From positions 62,001-126,000 of the forward strand of contig NZ_CP109104.1 of assembly GCF_035917675.1 (NCBI RefSeq): a stretch of 64,000 nt of DNA, given 5' to 3'. A model generated the notes under the pieces. The model was given only the letters and a program-made list of their open reading frames with translations, had not been told where the DNA came from and made no database searches. Of the stretch, positions 1 through 7,723 are shown in pieces. Source of the stretch: Streptomyces sp. NBC_01775. GTDB lineage: Bacteria > Actinomycetota > Actinomycetes > Streptomycetales > Streptomycetaceae. A program made the translations under genes and the position numbers. Numbering within the stretch: the stretch's first letter is position 1; the number at the start of each line of letters is the position of its first letter.

Positions 1-1
1 C

Positions 2-337
2 TCCTGGGCCGGCACACGCTTCGCCGACAAGCGCTACACGTTCTGGGAGACTCCGGACGGCACTCCCGTATCCATGGCGGGCATGACCCCGATGGTCGCC
101 GGCCAGATCCGGGTGGACCCTGTCTACACCCCGGCCCGCCTGCGCGGTCGCGGTTACGCGGGCGCTGTGACGGTGGAGGTGAGCCGGGCCGCGCTGGCCG
201 AAGGCGCGAGGGAGGTCGTGCTGTTCGCGGACGCGTCCAACCCCACCAGCAACGCCCTCTATCAGCGAATCGGGTACCTCCCGGTCACTGAATTCGCCGT
301 GTACGACTTCTCGCATGCCGCACCAGAAGCCGGATAA
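2..337 (+). CDS. GNAT family N-acetyltransferase, C-terminal part (5' end outside window)
   Basis: The reading frame is open from base 2 and ends at 337, so only the last 111 residues are seen. The acetyl-CoA pyrophosphate-binding loop of the GNAT fold is visible as RLRGRGYAGAVTVEVSRAAL, followed by the typical last strand and helix NPTSNALYQRIGYLPV. GNAT enzymes transfer an acetyl group from acetyl-CoA to an amine; the acceptor cannot be told from this fragment. An internal ATG at 74 is in frame but lies inside the domain, so the true start is upstream of the window. It is not obviously linked to the convergent GntR gene that follows. Confidence 0.82.
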   Translation, partial: SWAGTRFADKRYTFWETPDGTPVSMAGMTPMVAGQIRVDPVYTPARLRGRGYAGAVTVEVSRAALAEGAREVVLFADASNPTSNALYQRIGYLPVTEFAVYDFSHAAPEAG

Positions 338-391
338 GAACGCGGGGCACGTACGGGGCGCCCCCTGTGGGTGCGTGGTCCCGGCGGTCTC

Positions 392-1075
392 TCATGGCCG
401 GGTATCCGCGGTCTTGTTCCCGGCGTTGTCACCGAGGTAGGTCTCGATGTGCCGGGTGACGGCGCGGTCCACCTCCTCGGCCGTGCCGTCCCGCAAGGCG
501 GAGAGCAGTGCCCGGTGCTGCCTGGGGATCTCTTCGGGCGAGGAGTGCGCGGGTGCGTCTCGCAGGAAGTGGGCATGCACCCGAGGCTGGATCGTGCGCC
601 AGATCTGGAGCGCCTGGATGTGTCCGCTCGCGGTGATGACCGCCTCGTGGAACGTCAGGTCGAGGTCGGCAAGGCGCTCCGCACTGCCCTCTCTTCCGAC
701 GGCAGCGAACATTTCGTCGACGACCCGTTCGAGTTGGTCGAGCAGTTCCGGCGGGCGTGTCCTGGCGACGTCGCGGAAGGCGAAGCGCTCGATGGTGATC
801 CGGATCGGAACGAGGACCTCTCGTACCTCACGCTGCGAGATTTCGGCGACTTCCGCCCCCCGGTAGGGGTGGGACACCACGAGCCCTTCCTGCTCCAGGA
901 TCATGATGGCCTCGCGGACGGGACCGCGGCTGACTCCGGAGCGGGCTGACAGTTCGCGCTCGACCAGGCGCTCACCGGGCTTCACCTCCCCGCTCGCGAT
1001 GGCCTGCCTGAGCCAGTTCAGGACCCATTCCCGCCGTGACGCCGGAGGCCCGGACGGCGGCATCGAGCTCGTCAC
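392..1075 (-). CDS. GntR family transcriptional regulator, FCD subfamily
   Basis: The 227-residue product has an N-terminal winged helix-turn-helix (about residues 15-80, with LSARSGVSRGPVREAIMILE as recognition region) and an all-helical FCD ligand-binding domain (about 90-215) with the usual metal-site pattern D..FH (LDLTFHEAV) and later histidines (QHRALL, RHIETYL). FCD GntR proteins are usually repressors released by a small carboxylate or sugar acid. The gene is divergent from the catabolic operon at 1365-5791 and the shared gap holds a perfect palindrome (1141-1176), so it very probably controls that operon and itself. Family is clear; the effector is inferred only. Confidence 0.9.
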   Translation of the reverse strand: MTSSMPPSGPPASRREWVLNWLRQAIASGEVKPGERLVERELSARSGVSRGPVREAIMILEQEGLVVSHPYRGAEVAEISQREVREVLVPIRITIERFAFRDVARTRPPELLDQLERVVDEMFAAVGREGSAERLADLDLTFHEAVITASGHIQALQIWRTIQPRVHAHFLRDAPAHSSPEEIPRQHRALLSALRDGTAEEVDRAVTRHIETYLGDNAGNKTADTRP

Positions 1076-1140
1076 GTGATTCCCATCCCCTGGACGAAGG
1101 GCCCGCGGGTGTGCGGGCGCCGGCCCCTACGATAGCCACT

Positions 1141-1176
1141 CTCATATGGCAGATGGTTGACCATCTGCCATATGAG
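1141..1176. promoter_or_regulatory. Perfect 36-bp palindromic operator between divergent GntR and dehydratase genes
   Basis: Two exact 17-base arms, CTCATATGGCAGATGGT and its complement, are separated by two bases. The centre reads TGGT-TG-ACCA, the core expected for FadR/FCD-type GntR regulators. It sits 65 bases upstream of the regulator start and 188 bases upstream of the dehydratase ATG. An operator for the GntR protein is the simplest reading; a transcript hairpin is the alternative. Confidence 0.65.
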
Positions 1177-1364
1177 GGTTTAGCGTCTCGCACCGAGCGC
1201 CGCCCCCTCTCGGACAGGGGGAGCGAACGAGCATGCCGCCGCTCTTCTTCCTAGGAGACTCCCAGCTCGTAGGGCGGCTGGGCGGCTGGGGTGCCGTACG
1301 GCCCGACCGTCCGGTCGGGCGTCCGGAACCCACCTGGAACCGTTCACCGAAGAATCAGGAACCC

Positions 1365-2501
1365 ATGAAGATTCGTGACATACGCGCGGCCGGTCTGCGC
1401 GGCGCCACCCCGGCAGGCGGGTGGCAGGAGGAACTCGACCACGACGACGTCGTACACACCCTGGTGGCGGTGCACACCGACGAGGGGCTGGTCGGCGTCG
1501 GCAGCGTGTTCACCAGCGAGGCGCTGGTTCGCGGCGCCCTCGAACTACTGCGCCCCCTGCTGATCGGCGAAAAGGCGACGGAACCGGAGCGGCTGTCGGA
1601 GCGGCTGCATCGCACCACGTTCTGGATGGGGCGCGGGGGCACGGTGACGCACACGATCAGCGGAATCGACACAGCGCTGTGGGACCTGCTCGGGCAGGTT
1701 ACCGGCCAGCCCGTCGGCCGCCTGCTGGGTGGCCGGTACCGCGAACGCGTCCGCCCCTACGCGTCCCTGCTCATGGACCAGCCGGAGATCCTGGCGGACC
1801 ACCTGCGGGAACTCGCCAAGCAGGGCTGGACGGCCTTCAAGATCGGTTGGGGCCTCTTCGGACGAGTCAGCGAGCGCCTCGATGAGCGGATCGTGGCTGC
1901 GGCCCGGGAAGCCGTGGGCCCCGACGCGCTGCTCATGGTGGACGCGGGGGGCAGTGACAGCGCTTGGTCCAACGGTTACAAGTGGGCCCTGCGCACCTCA
2001 CGGATGCTCGATCGGTATGACGTCGCCTGGTTCGAGGAACCGCTCGGTCCCGACGCCCTCGACGACTATGTGAACCTGCGCCGCGAGGCACCGGTGGCGA
2101 TCTCGGGTGGGGAAGTGCTGACGAGGCGGCAGAGCTTCCACCCTTGGCTGGAGGCCGGCGCTCTCGACATCGTTCAGCCAGACGTGACGAAGGTCGGCGG
2201 CCTGAGCGAGCAGCGCCGCATCGGTTGGGCTGCCCAGGACCACGGCGTCCGGCTGATCCCGCACGGCTGGAACACGGCCATCGGGCTCGCCGCCGACCTG
2301 CAACTCGCTTCGGCGCTGCCCGACACAGACCTGGTCGAGTACGTCACCGGATCGCCGTACGTGGATTCCCTCACCACCGCCCCCTGGCAGCTGGACGCCG
2401 ACGGGATGCTGGCCGTCCCCGACCTTCCCGGGCTCGGAGTCCGCCTCGACCCTGACGGCCTGGCCCGCTACACCGACGCGGCTGCGCTGCTGCGACCGTG
2501 A
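1365..2501 (+). CDS. Enolase-superfamily dehydratase (mandelate racemase/muconate lactonizing type)
   Basis: From the ATG at 1365 (AGGA at 1357-1360 just upstream) the product is 378 residues, normal for the superfamily; a longer frame from 1233 adds a non-conserved leader. Metal ligands are visible as D193 (MVDAGG), E224 (WFEEP) and E250 (ISGGE). D273 (QPDVTKVGG) and H300 (IPHGWNT) form the Asp-His dyad of the mandelate racemase subgroup. The strand-2 motif is K159-I-G rather than KxK, so one general base is replaced by glycine. These enzymes abstract the alpha proton of a carboxylate and often dehydrate sugar acids. It is first in an operon with a sugar-porter transporter and an SDR, which supports a sugar-acid dehydratase role. 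The exact substrate cannot be read from sequence. Confidence 0.9.
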   Translation: MKIRDIRAAGLRGATPAGGWQEELDHDDVVHTLVAVHTDEGLVGVGSVFTSEALVRGALELLRPLLIGEKATEPERLSERLHRTTFWMGRGGTVTHTISGIDTALWDLLGQVTGQPVGRLLGGRYRERVRPYASLLMDQPEILADHLRELAKQGWTAFKIGWGLFGRVSERLDERIVAAAREAVGPDALLMVDAGGSDSAWSNGYKWALRTSRMLDRYDVAWFEEPLGPDALDDYVNLRREAPVAISGGEVLTRRQSFHPWLEAGALDIVQPDVTKVGGLSEQRRIGWAAQDHGVRLIPHGWNTAIGLAADLQLASALPDTDLVEYVTGSPYVDSLTTAPWQLDADGMLAVPDLPGLGVRLDPDGLARYTDAAALLRP

Positions 2502-2923
2502 CCGACCGGACCGGGGGAAACCGCGACACCCGCGGGATTCTCCGGTGACCGTCGGCGAGTCGATGCCGGTTGTGGGCCCGTCGCGATAGAGCGGCCCGGC
2601 GCGGGGAGCCATCGCGAACCGGTCTCGGAGGTGCGGAGCCCAGCCTCGCGATGGCCGCCCTTGGCGGTGACGACGGCCTGGGCCACCTGGTGGGTCCGGG
2701 ATCCGGGGGCGAGAGGCTGCAGGGCCACGCCGGGACCGATCCCCTCCCGCGCCGAAGCCCGCACTGCCGACCCGCACCCCGCGCCAACCCTCGCTGACAG
2801 GACGAGCCGCACTACTTGGCGGGACCTGTCATACGGAGCCCCCAACCGCCCCGGCCCGCCTCCTCCCACCCGGAATCAGTCCGTCCCCGGATGCCCCGTC
2901 CCCACCACAAAGCGAGGTAACGC
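2502..2923. other. Intergenic gap inside the dehydratase operon
   Basis: These 422 bases separate the dehydratase from the transporter, unusually long for one operon. I see no convincing gene on either strand and no clear -10/-35 pair or terminator hairpin. A second promoter for the transporter cannot be excluded. Confidence 0.4.
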
Positions 2924-4381
2924 ATGTCTGGCGAGTTCACGGCTGTGCCCACCAACACCCGCGCAGCCGGCCGACCACCCCGCCGGGTGGTTCTCGTCTC
3001 CATCGTGGGAGCCATCGGCGGATTCCTCTTCGGCTTCGACACAGCCGTCATAAACGGAGCCGTCGACCCCATCGAGGAGAACTTCGCCCTCGACGCGATG
3101 GGGCTCGGTACCGTCGTCGCCATCACCCTGTTCGGCGCCGCCGTCGGAGCGCTGCTGGCCGGATGGATGGCCGACCGTATCGGACGGCCCCGGGTCATGG
3201 GGATCGCCGCCGTCGTCTTCGCTGCCTCGTCGCTCGGCTGTGGAACAGCGTCGGACTTCTGGTCCCTGTCGGCATGGCGCCTGCTGACGGGTATCGCCGT
3301 CGGCTACGCGACGGTTCTCGGCCCGCTCTACATCTCCGAGATCGCGCCGGCCGCCGCTCGCGGCCGGCTGGCCTCATTCCAGCAAATGGCCATCGTGCTG
3401 GGAATCTTCGCCGCCCTGCTCTCCGACTCCCTCATCGCCGCCGTGCTCGGCGGAGCGGACGCCGAGAGGTTCCTCGGCCTGCCGGCCTGGCGGTGGATGT
3501 TCATCGTCGGCGCGGTCCCAGCGAGCATCTACGGGATCCTTTCCCTGCGGATACCGGAGTCCCCGCGTCACCTGGCGGCCCGCGGCTGTCAGGAGGCCGC
3601 CTACCACGTCCTGGCCAATTTGCACGGGATCTCCCGTGATCAGGCAGAGCGGGACGTCGCCCGCATGGGCGCCACCCTCTCCAGCGAGCACCGCCCCCGC
3701 TTCCGGGACATGTTCTGCCGCCGGACCGGACTGCTCCCCGTTGTCTGGGCCGGCGTCGGCATCGCCGCCCTTCAGGCGCTTGTCGGCGTCGACGTGATCT
3801 TCTACTACTCCACCTCGCTGTGGAAGTCGGTCGGATTCGGTGAGTCCGCGTCCTTTGGCCTGTCCGTCCTGAGCTCGTTGATAAACGTGGTGTCGACGGT
3901 CGTCGCGATCGTGCTCATCGACCGGATCGGCCGCCGCCGTCTGCTGCTCGCCGGCTCGGCCGGTATGGCGGTCAGCCTCCTTCTGATGAGCATCGGGTTC
4001 TCCAGATCCGTTTCGGCGGGCGAGAACCTCGTACTTCCCGGGGCGTGGGGGCCGCTGACCTTGATCGGCGCGAACGCTTTCGTGGTGTGCTTCGCTGTCT
4101 CCTGGGGTCCGGTGGTGTGGGTGCTGTTGGGGGAGATGTTCCCCAACGCCATTCGGGGGGTGGCGCTCGCGCTGGCCGCATCGGTGAACTGGATCTCCGG
4201 CGTGGCGGTCAACCTCTCCTTCCCGACCCTGCGTGAGATCTCCCTGCCCGGGAGCTACGCCCTGTACGGGGTCATGGCTTTGCTCTCCTGGTTCCTGGTC
4301 CGCTTCGGCGTACGGGAGACCATGAACCGCGAGCTTGAGGACATGAGCGCTGCGCCGACGGCGCTGAAGCCCCAGCCATGA
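2924..4381 (+). CDS. MFS sugar porter (sugar:H+ symporter family)
   Basis: A 485-residue integral membrane protein with about twelve hydrophobic segments. Sugar-porter signatures are present: GFLFGFDTAVINGA in TM1, ADRIGRPR in the TM2-3 loop, PESPRHL after TM6, and DRIGRRRLL in the TM8-9 loop, with GVALALAASVNW in the second half. It should bring a sugar or sugar-like substrate into the cell by proton symport. Downstream of the dehydratase and upstream of an SDR, it is the likely entry step of the pathway. Overlapping long frames on the opposite strand are high-GC shadows. Confidence 0.92.
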   Translation: MSGEFTAVPTNTRAAGRPPRRVVLVSIVGAIGGFLFGFDTAVINGAVDPIEENFALDAMGLGTVVAITLFGAAVGALLAGWMADRIGRPRVMGIAAVVFAASSLGCGTASDFWSLSAWRLLTGIAVGYATVLGPLYISEIAPAAARGRLASFQQMAIVLGIFAALLSDSLIAAVLGGADAERFLGLPAWRWMFIVGAVPASIYGILSLRIPESPRHLAARGCQEAAYHVLANLHGISRDQAERDVARMGATLSSEHRPRFRDMFCRRTGLLPVVWAGVGIAALQALVGVDVIFYYSTSLWKSVGFGESASFGLSVLSSLINVVSTVVAIVLIDRIGRRRLLLAGSAGMAVSLLLMSIGFSRSVSAGENLVLPGAWGPLTLIGANAFVVCFAVSWGPVVWVLLGEMFPNAIRGVALALAASVNWISGVAVNLSFPTLREISLPGSYALYGVMALLSWFLVRFGVRETMNRELEDMSAAPTALKPQP

Positions 4382-4552
4382 GAATCGTGCCGCATCCGCC
4401 CCGGCCCCGAAGCCCCCACGGCCTCGTTCCCCCTTCCGGACCAGCCCCGTGACGCGCCCCGGACCACAGCCGGACCGGCCGCAGTGGCGCACCGGCTGCA
4501 CAGAGGCCCCGGGAAAGTAACCGCCAGCACGCAATACCGGAGGAAGACCACG

Positions 4553-5344
4553 ATGCACAGCGACATTACTTTCATCACCGGCGCAGGATCCGGCATCGGG
4601 CGTGCTGTCGCGCTCCTGCAGGCTTCGGCCGGGCGCCCCCTCGCCCTGGTGGACAGAGATCGCGCCAATGTGGAGGCGGTCGCGGCGGAGGCCGAGGAAC
4701 GTGGAGCGCCCCTCACCCTGGCCATCGCTGCCGACATTTCCCAGGAAGCAGCGGTCTCCGACGCCTACGAACAGTGCCGCGCCTCCCTCGGCATTCCCAC
4801 CCGCGTCGTCGCCAACGCCGGAGTCGAAATCTCACGGAAGGCACACGAGACGACGCTCACCGAATGGGCAAGCGTCATCGACGTCAACCTCACTGGCACC
4901 TTCCTGACCTGCCGCGACGCCATTCGGCTCCTGCTTGATCACGGGCGCCCGGGAGCTATCGTCTGCGTCTCGTCCCCTTCGGCGTTCGTCGGCTTCGCCG
5001 GAGGCTCCAACAGCGCCTACGGAAGCTCCAAGGGCGGCATCTCCGCCATGGTCAAAGCCCTGGCTGTCGACTACGCGGCATCCGGTATCCGGGTCAACGG
5101 CGTCGTCCCCGGTGCCACGGCGACCTCTCTGCTCGATGTCACCACACAGGCGCATGAGGGCACTCAGGCGTATGACGACATCGCACACCGCGCGCGGACA
5201 CAGATTCCTCTGGGCCGGCTCGCGCGGCCCGAAGAGATCGCCGAGGCGATCGACTGGCTGCTCGGCCCCAAGTCCAGCTACGTCACCGGCAGCCATGTGC
5301 ACGTCGACGGTGGACTCACCGCCCGAGGGGCCAACGACTTCTGA
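4553..5344 (+). CDS. Short-chain dehydrogenase/reductase (SDR), classical type
   Basis: Start chosen at the ATG at 4553 because GGAGGAAG lies 7-14 bases upstream and the Rossmann strand begins at once. The 263-residue product has the cofactor motif TGAGSGIG (residues 9-16), NAG (88-90), and the active site S140/S141 with Y156-x-x-x-K160 (YGSSK). Aspartate 34 at the end of strand 2 (LVDRD) suggests NAD rather than NADP. In this operon it probably oxidises a hydroxyl group of the imported sugar or sugar acid before or after dehydration. Function by family and context; substrate unknown. Confidence 0.9.
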   Translation: MHSDITFITGAGSGIGRAVALLQASAGRPLALVDRDRANVEAVAAEAEERGAPLTLAIAADISQEAAVSDAYEQCRASLGIPTRVVANAGVEISRKAHETTLTEWASVIDVNLTGTFLTCRDAIRLLLDHGRPGAIVCVSSPSAFVGFAGGSNSAYGSSKGGISAMVKALAVDYAASGIRVNGVVPGATATSLLDVTTQAHEGTQAYDDIAHRARTQIPLGRLARPEEIAEAIDWLLGPKSSYVTGSHVHVDGGLTARGANDF

Positions 5345-5407
5345 CTTCTGGCCTCTGACCAGTAGTCATTCTCGCTGACACACAGACCGCGTCCGAAGGA
5401 GCATCTT

Positions 5408-5791
5408 ATGAACCCCTGCCGCACCGGCATCGGAGCCACCGCCTGGGTCATCGCCGACGGCTACATTCCGCCGCACAGCTCGGGACCCGAGCCCGATATG
5501 ACCAGTCACGACAGCATCTGCGTACTCAACGCGGGGGACACCGAGGCGCGTGTCGAGGTGTACGTCTACTTCACCGACCGCGAGCCCGCAGGGCCTTTTG
5601 TCCTTCCCATCGCGCCCCGGCGCGCCTTCCATCAGCGCATCAACGACCTCAGCCGACCGGAGCGAATCCCCGTCGGAACCGACTACTGCCTCCTCGTCAC
5701 CAGCGACGTCCCCATCGTCGTCCAGCACACTCGCCTCGACTCCCGACAGGAGGCCAACGCGCTGATGAGCACCATCGCCTTCCCCGCATGA
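5408..5791 (+). CDS. Anabaena sensory rhodopsin transducer (ASRT) family protein
   Basis: The 127-residue product matches the ASRT fold family over its whole length. Conserved blocks are AWVIADGYIPPHSSGPEP, SICVLNAGD, VYFTDREPAGP, INDLSRPERIPVGTD and the C-terminal PIVVQHTRLDSRQEANALMS, all close to the soluble transducer partnered with rhodopsin in Anabaena. AAGGAG at 5396-5401 gives a good ribosome site. No rhodopsin gene is present in the window. ASRT-like proteins have been proposed to be small-molecule-binding beta-sandwich proteins, often beside carbohydrate genes. As last gene of a dehydratase/transporter/SDR operon it is most likely a ligand-binding accessory or sensor for the pathway. 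That role is inferred. Confidence 0.85.
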   Translation: MNPCRTGIGATAWVIADGYIPPHSSGPEPDMTSHDSICVLNAGDTEARVEVYVYFTDREPAGPFVLPIAPRRAFHQRINDLSRPERIPVGTDYCLLVTSDVPIVVQHTRLDSRQEANALMSTIAFPA

Positions 5792-5899
5792 CACGGTCCA
5801 CGGTTCGGGTTCGGAAGCGCGGCCCCTGAAGCCTCCGACGACACCACGGAGGAGCGAGGGCGCGTGCCGGGCCGCCCGTTCAGAGAGAAGTCGGGATGC

Positions 5900-6391
5900 G
5901 AGTCGATATCGCTGTTGGCCGAACGGGCCGAAGCAGCTGAGCTGGTCGACGCCTGACGACCGTTCGCCGGTAGCGGTGTCGAGCACGTACAGGCCCAGCG
6001 AGTTCGCCACGGCCAGCAAGGCGGCGTCGGCGCTGGCCAGTTCGAGACCGTCCTCGGCCTCCTCCAGCGGCCAGAGTTCACCGGCCCACTCGGGCGAGTT
6101 CACCGGCCCACTCGGGCGGCGGGCCCGGGTCGGCGACCGCATGGCAGGGCTTCAGGCTCGCCCAGTCGTACGTCGTGACCGGCCCCGACGTACGCACCAC
6201 CGGCGCCTGGGACACCGGGCCGGACGCCAGTCACCCAGCGGCGAGCCCAGCACCTCCACCGGAACCGGTGCGCCCTCCACCGACCAGCGCAGCCAGGCAT
6301 CCGCGGCGACCCTGGTCACGGCCTCGGCCCGTTCGGTGTCCACAACCAGGGACTGCTGAGCGCGCCGGGCCGCTTCGTACGCCGTTGCCAT
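5900..6391 (-). pseudogene. Broken gene of unknown family, frameshifted by a 22-bp tandem duplication
   Basis: A protein-like sequence starts at the ATG at 6391 (MATAYEAARRAQQSLVV) and reads well to GSPLGDW near 6235. It then needs a frame change to continue as VSQAPVVRTSGPVTTYDWAS. An exact 22-base tandem duplication at 6074-6117 shifts the frame again; removing one copy joins PPPEWAGELW to LEEAEDGLELASADAALLAV and GLYVLDTATGERS. The 3' end is not defined. I do not recognise the family. Two independent lesions make it a decayed gene. Confidence 0.42.
6074..6117. repeat. 22-bp exact tandem duplication
   Basis: The unit GAGTTCACCGGCCCACTCGGGC occurs twice head to tail (6074-6095 and 6096-6117). 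Since 22 is not a multiple of three it breaks the minus-strand reading frame that crosses it, and looks like a recent slippage event. Confidence 0.9.
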
Positions 6392-6433
6392 GGCGGGAGG
6401 GTAGCGGCCGTGGGCGACGAAGTCGGCTTCCCG

Positions 6434-6727
6434 TCAGCCGAAGGCACCCGGGTGGGCCTGTTCGCGGACCGTCACGAACTGCTGGCGGACCGCCTGGCCC
6501 ACCGCCAGTTCGTCGCCCGCGTCGAAGACCTGGGCTTCTGCCGCGGGCCACTCCGGTGCCGCGGGCCACTCCGGGGGGCGCCACCGCCGAACGCGTCGCC
6601 CGAAGGCGCCGAACGGCGAGCCCCGGGCCGCGAATGGTGCTGTACGGGCGAGCAGCACGGCTCCCGCACAGATGCCGAAGAGTGGGCCGGAGGCCGGACA
6701 ACTCGGGGCTGTCGGTCTCCCTCCCAT
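6434..6727 (-). other. Weak coding candidate in a 580-bp gap, with a fragment resembling a class I amidotransferase elbow
   Basis: The gap 6392-6971 has no convincing gene. A minus-strand frame of 97 residues contains PLFGICAGAVLLA, which resembles the nucleophile elbow of class I glutamine amidotransferases. The rest of that domain, including the His-Glu pair, is absent. An overlapping plus-strand frame is equally open. The frame also crosses an in-frame 18-base tandem repeat. Treat as a possible remnant only. Confidence 0.2.
6539..6574. repeat. 18-bp exact tandem repeat, two copies
   Basis: TGCCGCGGGCCACTCCGG is repeated head to tail at 6539-6556 and 6557-6574. It lies 420 bases from the 22-bp duplication and suggests the whole stretch is free to drift. 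Confidence 0.85.
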
Positions 6728-6971
6728 GACAACCGCTGCGGATCCACGCGGACAAGCGCGGACGTGTGCGTTCAGCCATCCGTCCGCGCGGCGGGCGTGA
6801 ACAGGGGGTGGGGGTCAGCAGCCAGACGGCGACGTCGGCGGGTCCGCGGCCGTCTTGATGTTCGTCGGCACGGGAATTCGGTACGGCAATACCGCCACAC
6901 GCGTCACCTTGAAGCACACGGCCGGCGCGCTTCTACCTGCTCACCACCCCCACAGCCGCGCTCCCGCACGG

Positions 6972-7622
6972 TTACCTGTCGTGTTGTGGGTTGGGCCGGG
7001 CAGTGTCGGCGAACATGTCCGCGACTCTCTGTGCTGTAACTGTGGGTGTGCGGCGCTGGATCCAGTAGCAGGAGCCGATGGCGGCAGTACCGATCATCAC
7101 GCTGGCGATGGTCAGCCCGATGTAGAGCCATGCGCTCTCGTGCCCCCAGGCTCCATACGAGAGTGTGTGAAACGCCTGGGTCAGGCCGATTCCCGCGCTC
7201 GCGGCATATACCACTCCCCCGAGAAAGAGCGCGGTCTTCACGTGACGGCCGGATCCCACACGGATGTTGATACGGGACTGCCACGCAATGAGCGGAATGC
7301 CCGCGCGCCTCGTGATCTCTTTCTCCAGGCCGATCTTGTACCCGATCAGGGCTCGGCTCAAGTTGTTCAGATAGAGCCCGTAGACGATGACGATGGAGAC
7401 GCCCAGCGGCAGCCACATCAGCAGATGACTCTCCCCGCCGCCGAATGCGACGGTCGCAGCCAGCGCGATGACTGTGCTTCCTGCGGCGAGAATGCGATCT
7501 CCCGAGGTCGTCAAGGTCGATATGCGGTTCCCCGCGTCTCGGCATTCGTCGATTAACCAGTTGACGACCTGCTCGTCGGAGAACTGTTGAGAGGGCTCGG
7601 AGCCATGCTGCTGTCCGGACAT
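6972..7622 (-). CDS. Four-helix integral membrane protein of unknown function
   Basis: The 216-residue product begins at an ATG preceded by GGGAG nine bases upstream. Residues 1-45 are soluble and polar. Hydrophobic segments follow at about 46-62 (ILAAGSTVIALAATVAF), 69-87 (LLMWLPLGVSIVIVYGLYL), 128-148 (TALFLGGVVYAASAGIGL) and 163-185. The charged loop between helices 2 and 3 carries EKEITRRAG. No enzyme motif is seen. The gene stands alone between decayed DNA and the DUF6083 gene, in the same direction as the latter. I do not recognise a family. Confidence 0.7.
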   Translation of the reverse strand: MSGQQHGSEPSQQFSDEQVVNWLIDECRDAGNRISTLTTSGDRILAAGSTVIALAATVAFGGGESHLLMWLPLGVSIVIVYGLYLNNLSRALIGYKIGLEKEITRRAGIPLIAWQSRINIRVGSGRHVKTALFLGGVVYAASAGIGLTQAFHTLSYGAWGHESAWLYIGLTIASVMIGTAAIGSCYWIQRRTPTVTAQRVADMFADTARPNPQHDR

Positions 7623-7723
7623 CCAGTCAGGCTCCCATGAGGACGTCCCCTTGTGAGGCCCGTTGGCCGGGACGAAGGAACGCTTTCCAGAGCGCGTCGT
7701 CAGCAGGTGCGCGTTCCCCAGGA

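Noticed and set aside
3374..4558. 394-residue open frame opposite the MFS transporter
   Set aside because: It is an antisense shadow of a gene with clear transporter motifs; composition is Gly/Arg/Glu-rich with no domain.
5348..5362. A CTGG-N7-CCAG dyad before the ASRT gene, resembling the regulon operator
   Set aside because: Half-site spacing is two bases longer than at the three good sites and no promoter elements accompany it.
6434..6727. Amidotransferase-like gene
   Set aside because: Only the elbow GICAGAV resembles the family; catalytic His/Glu and flanking strands are missing, so no function is claimed.
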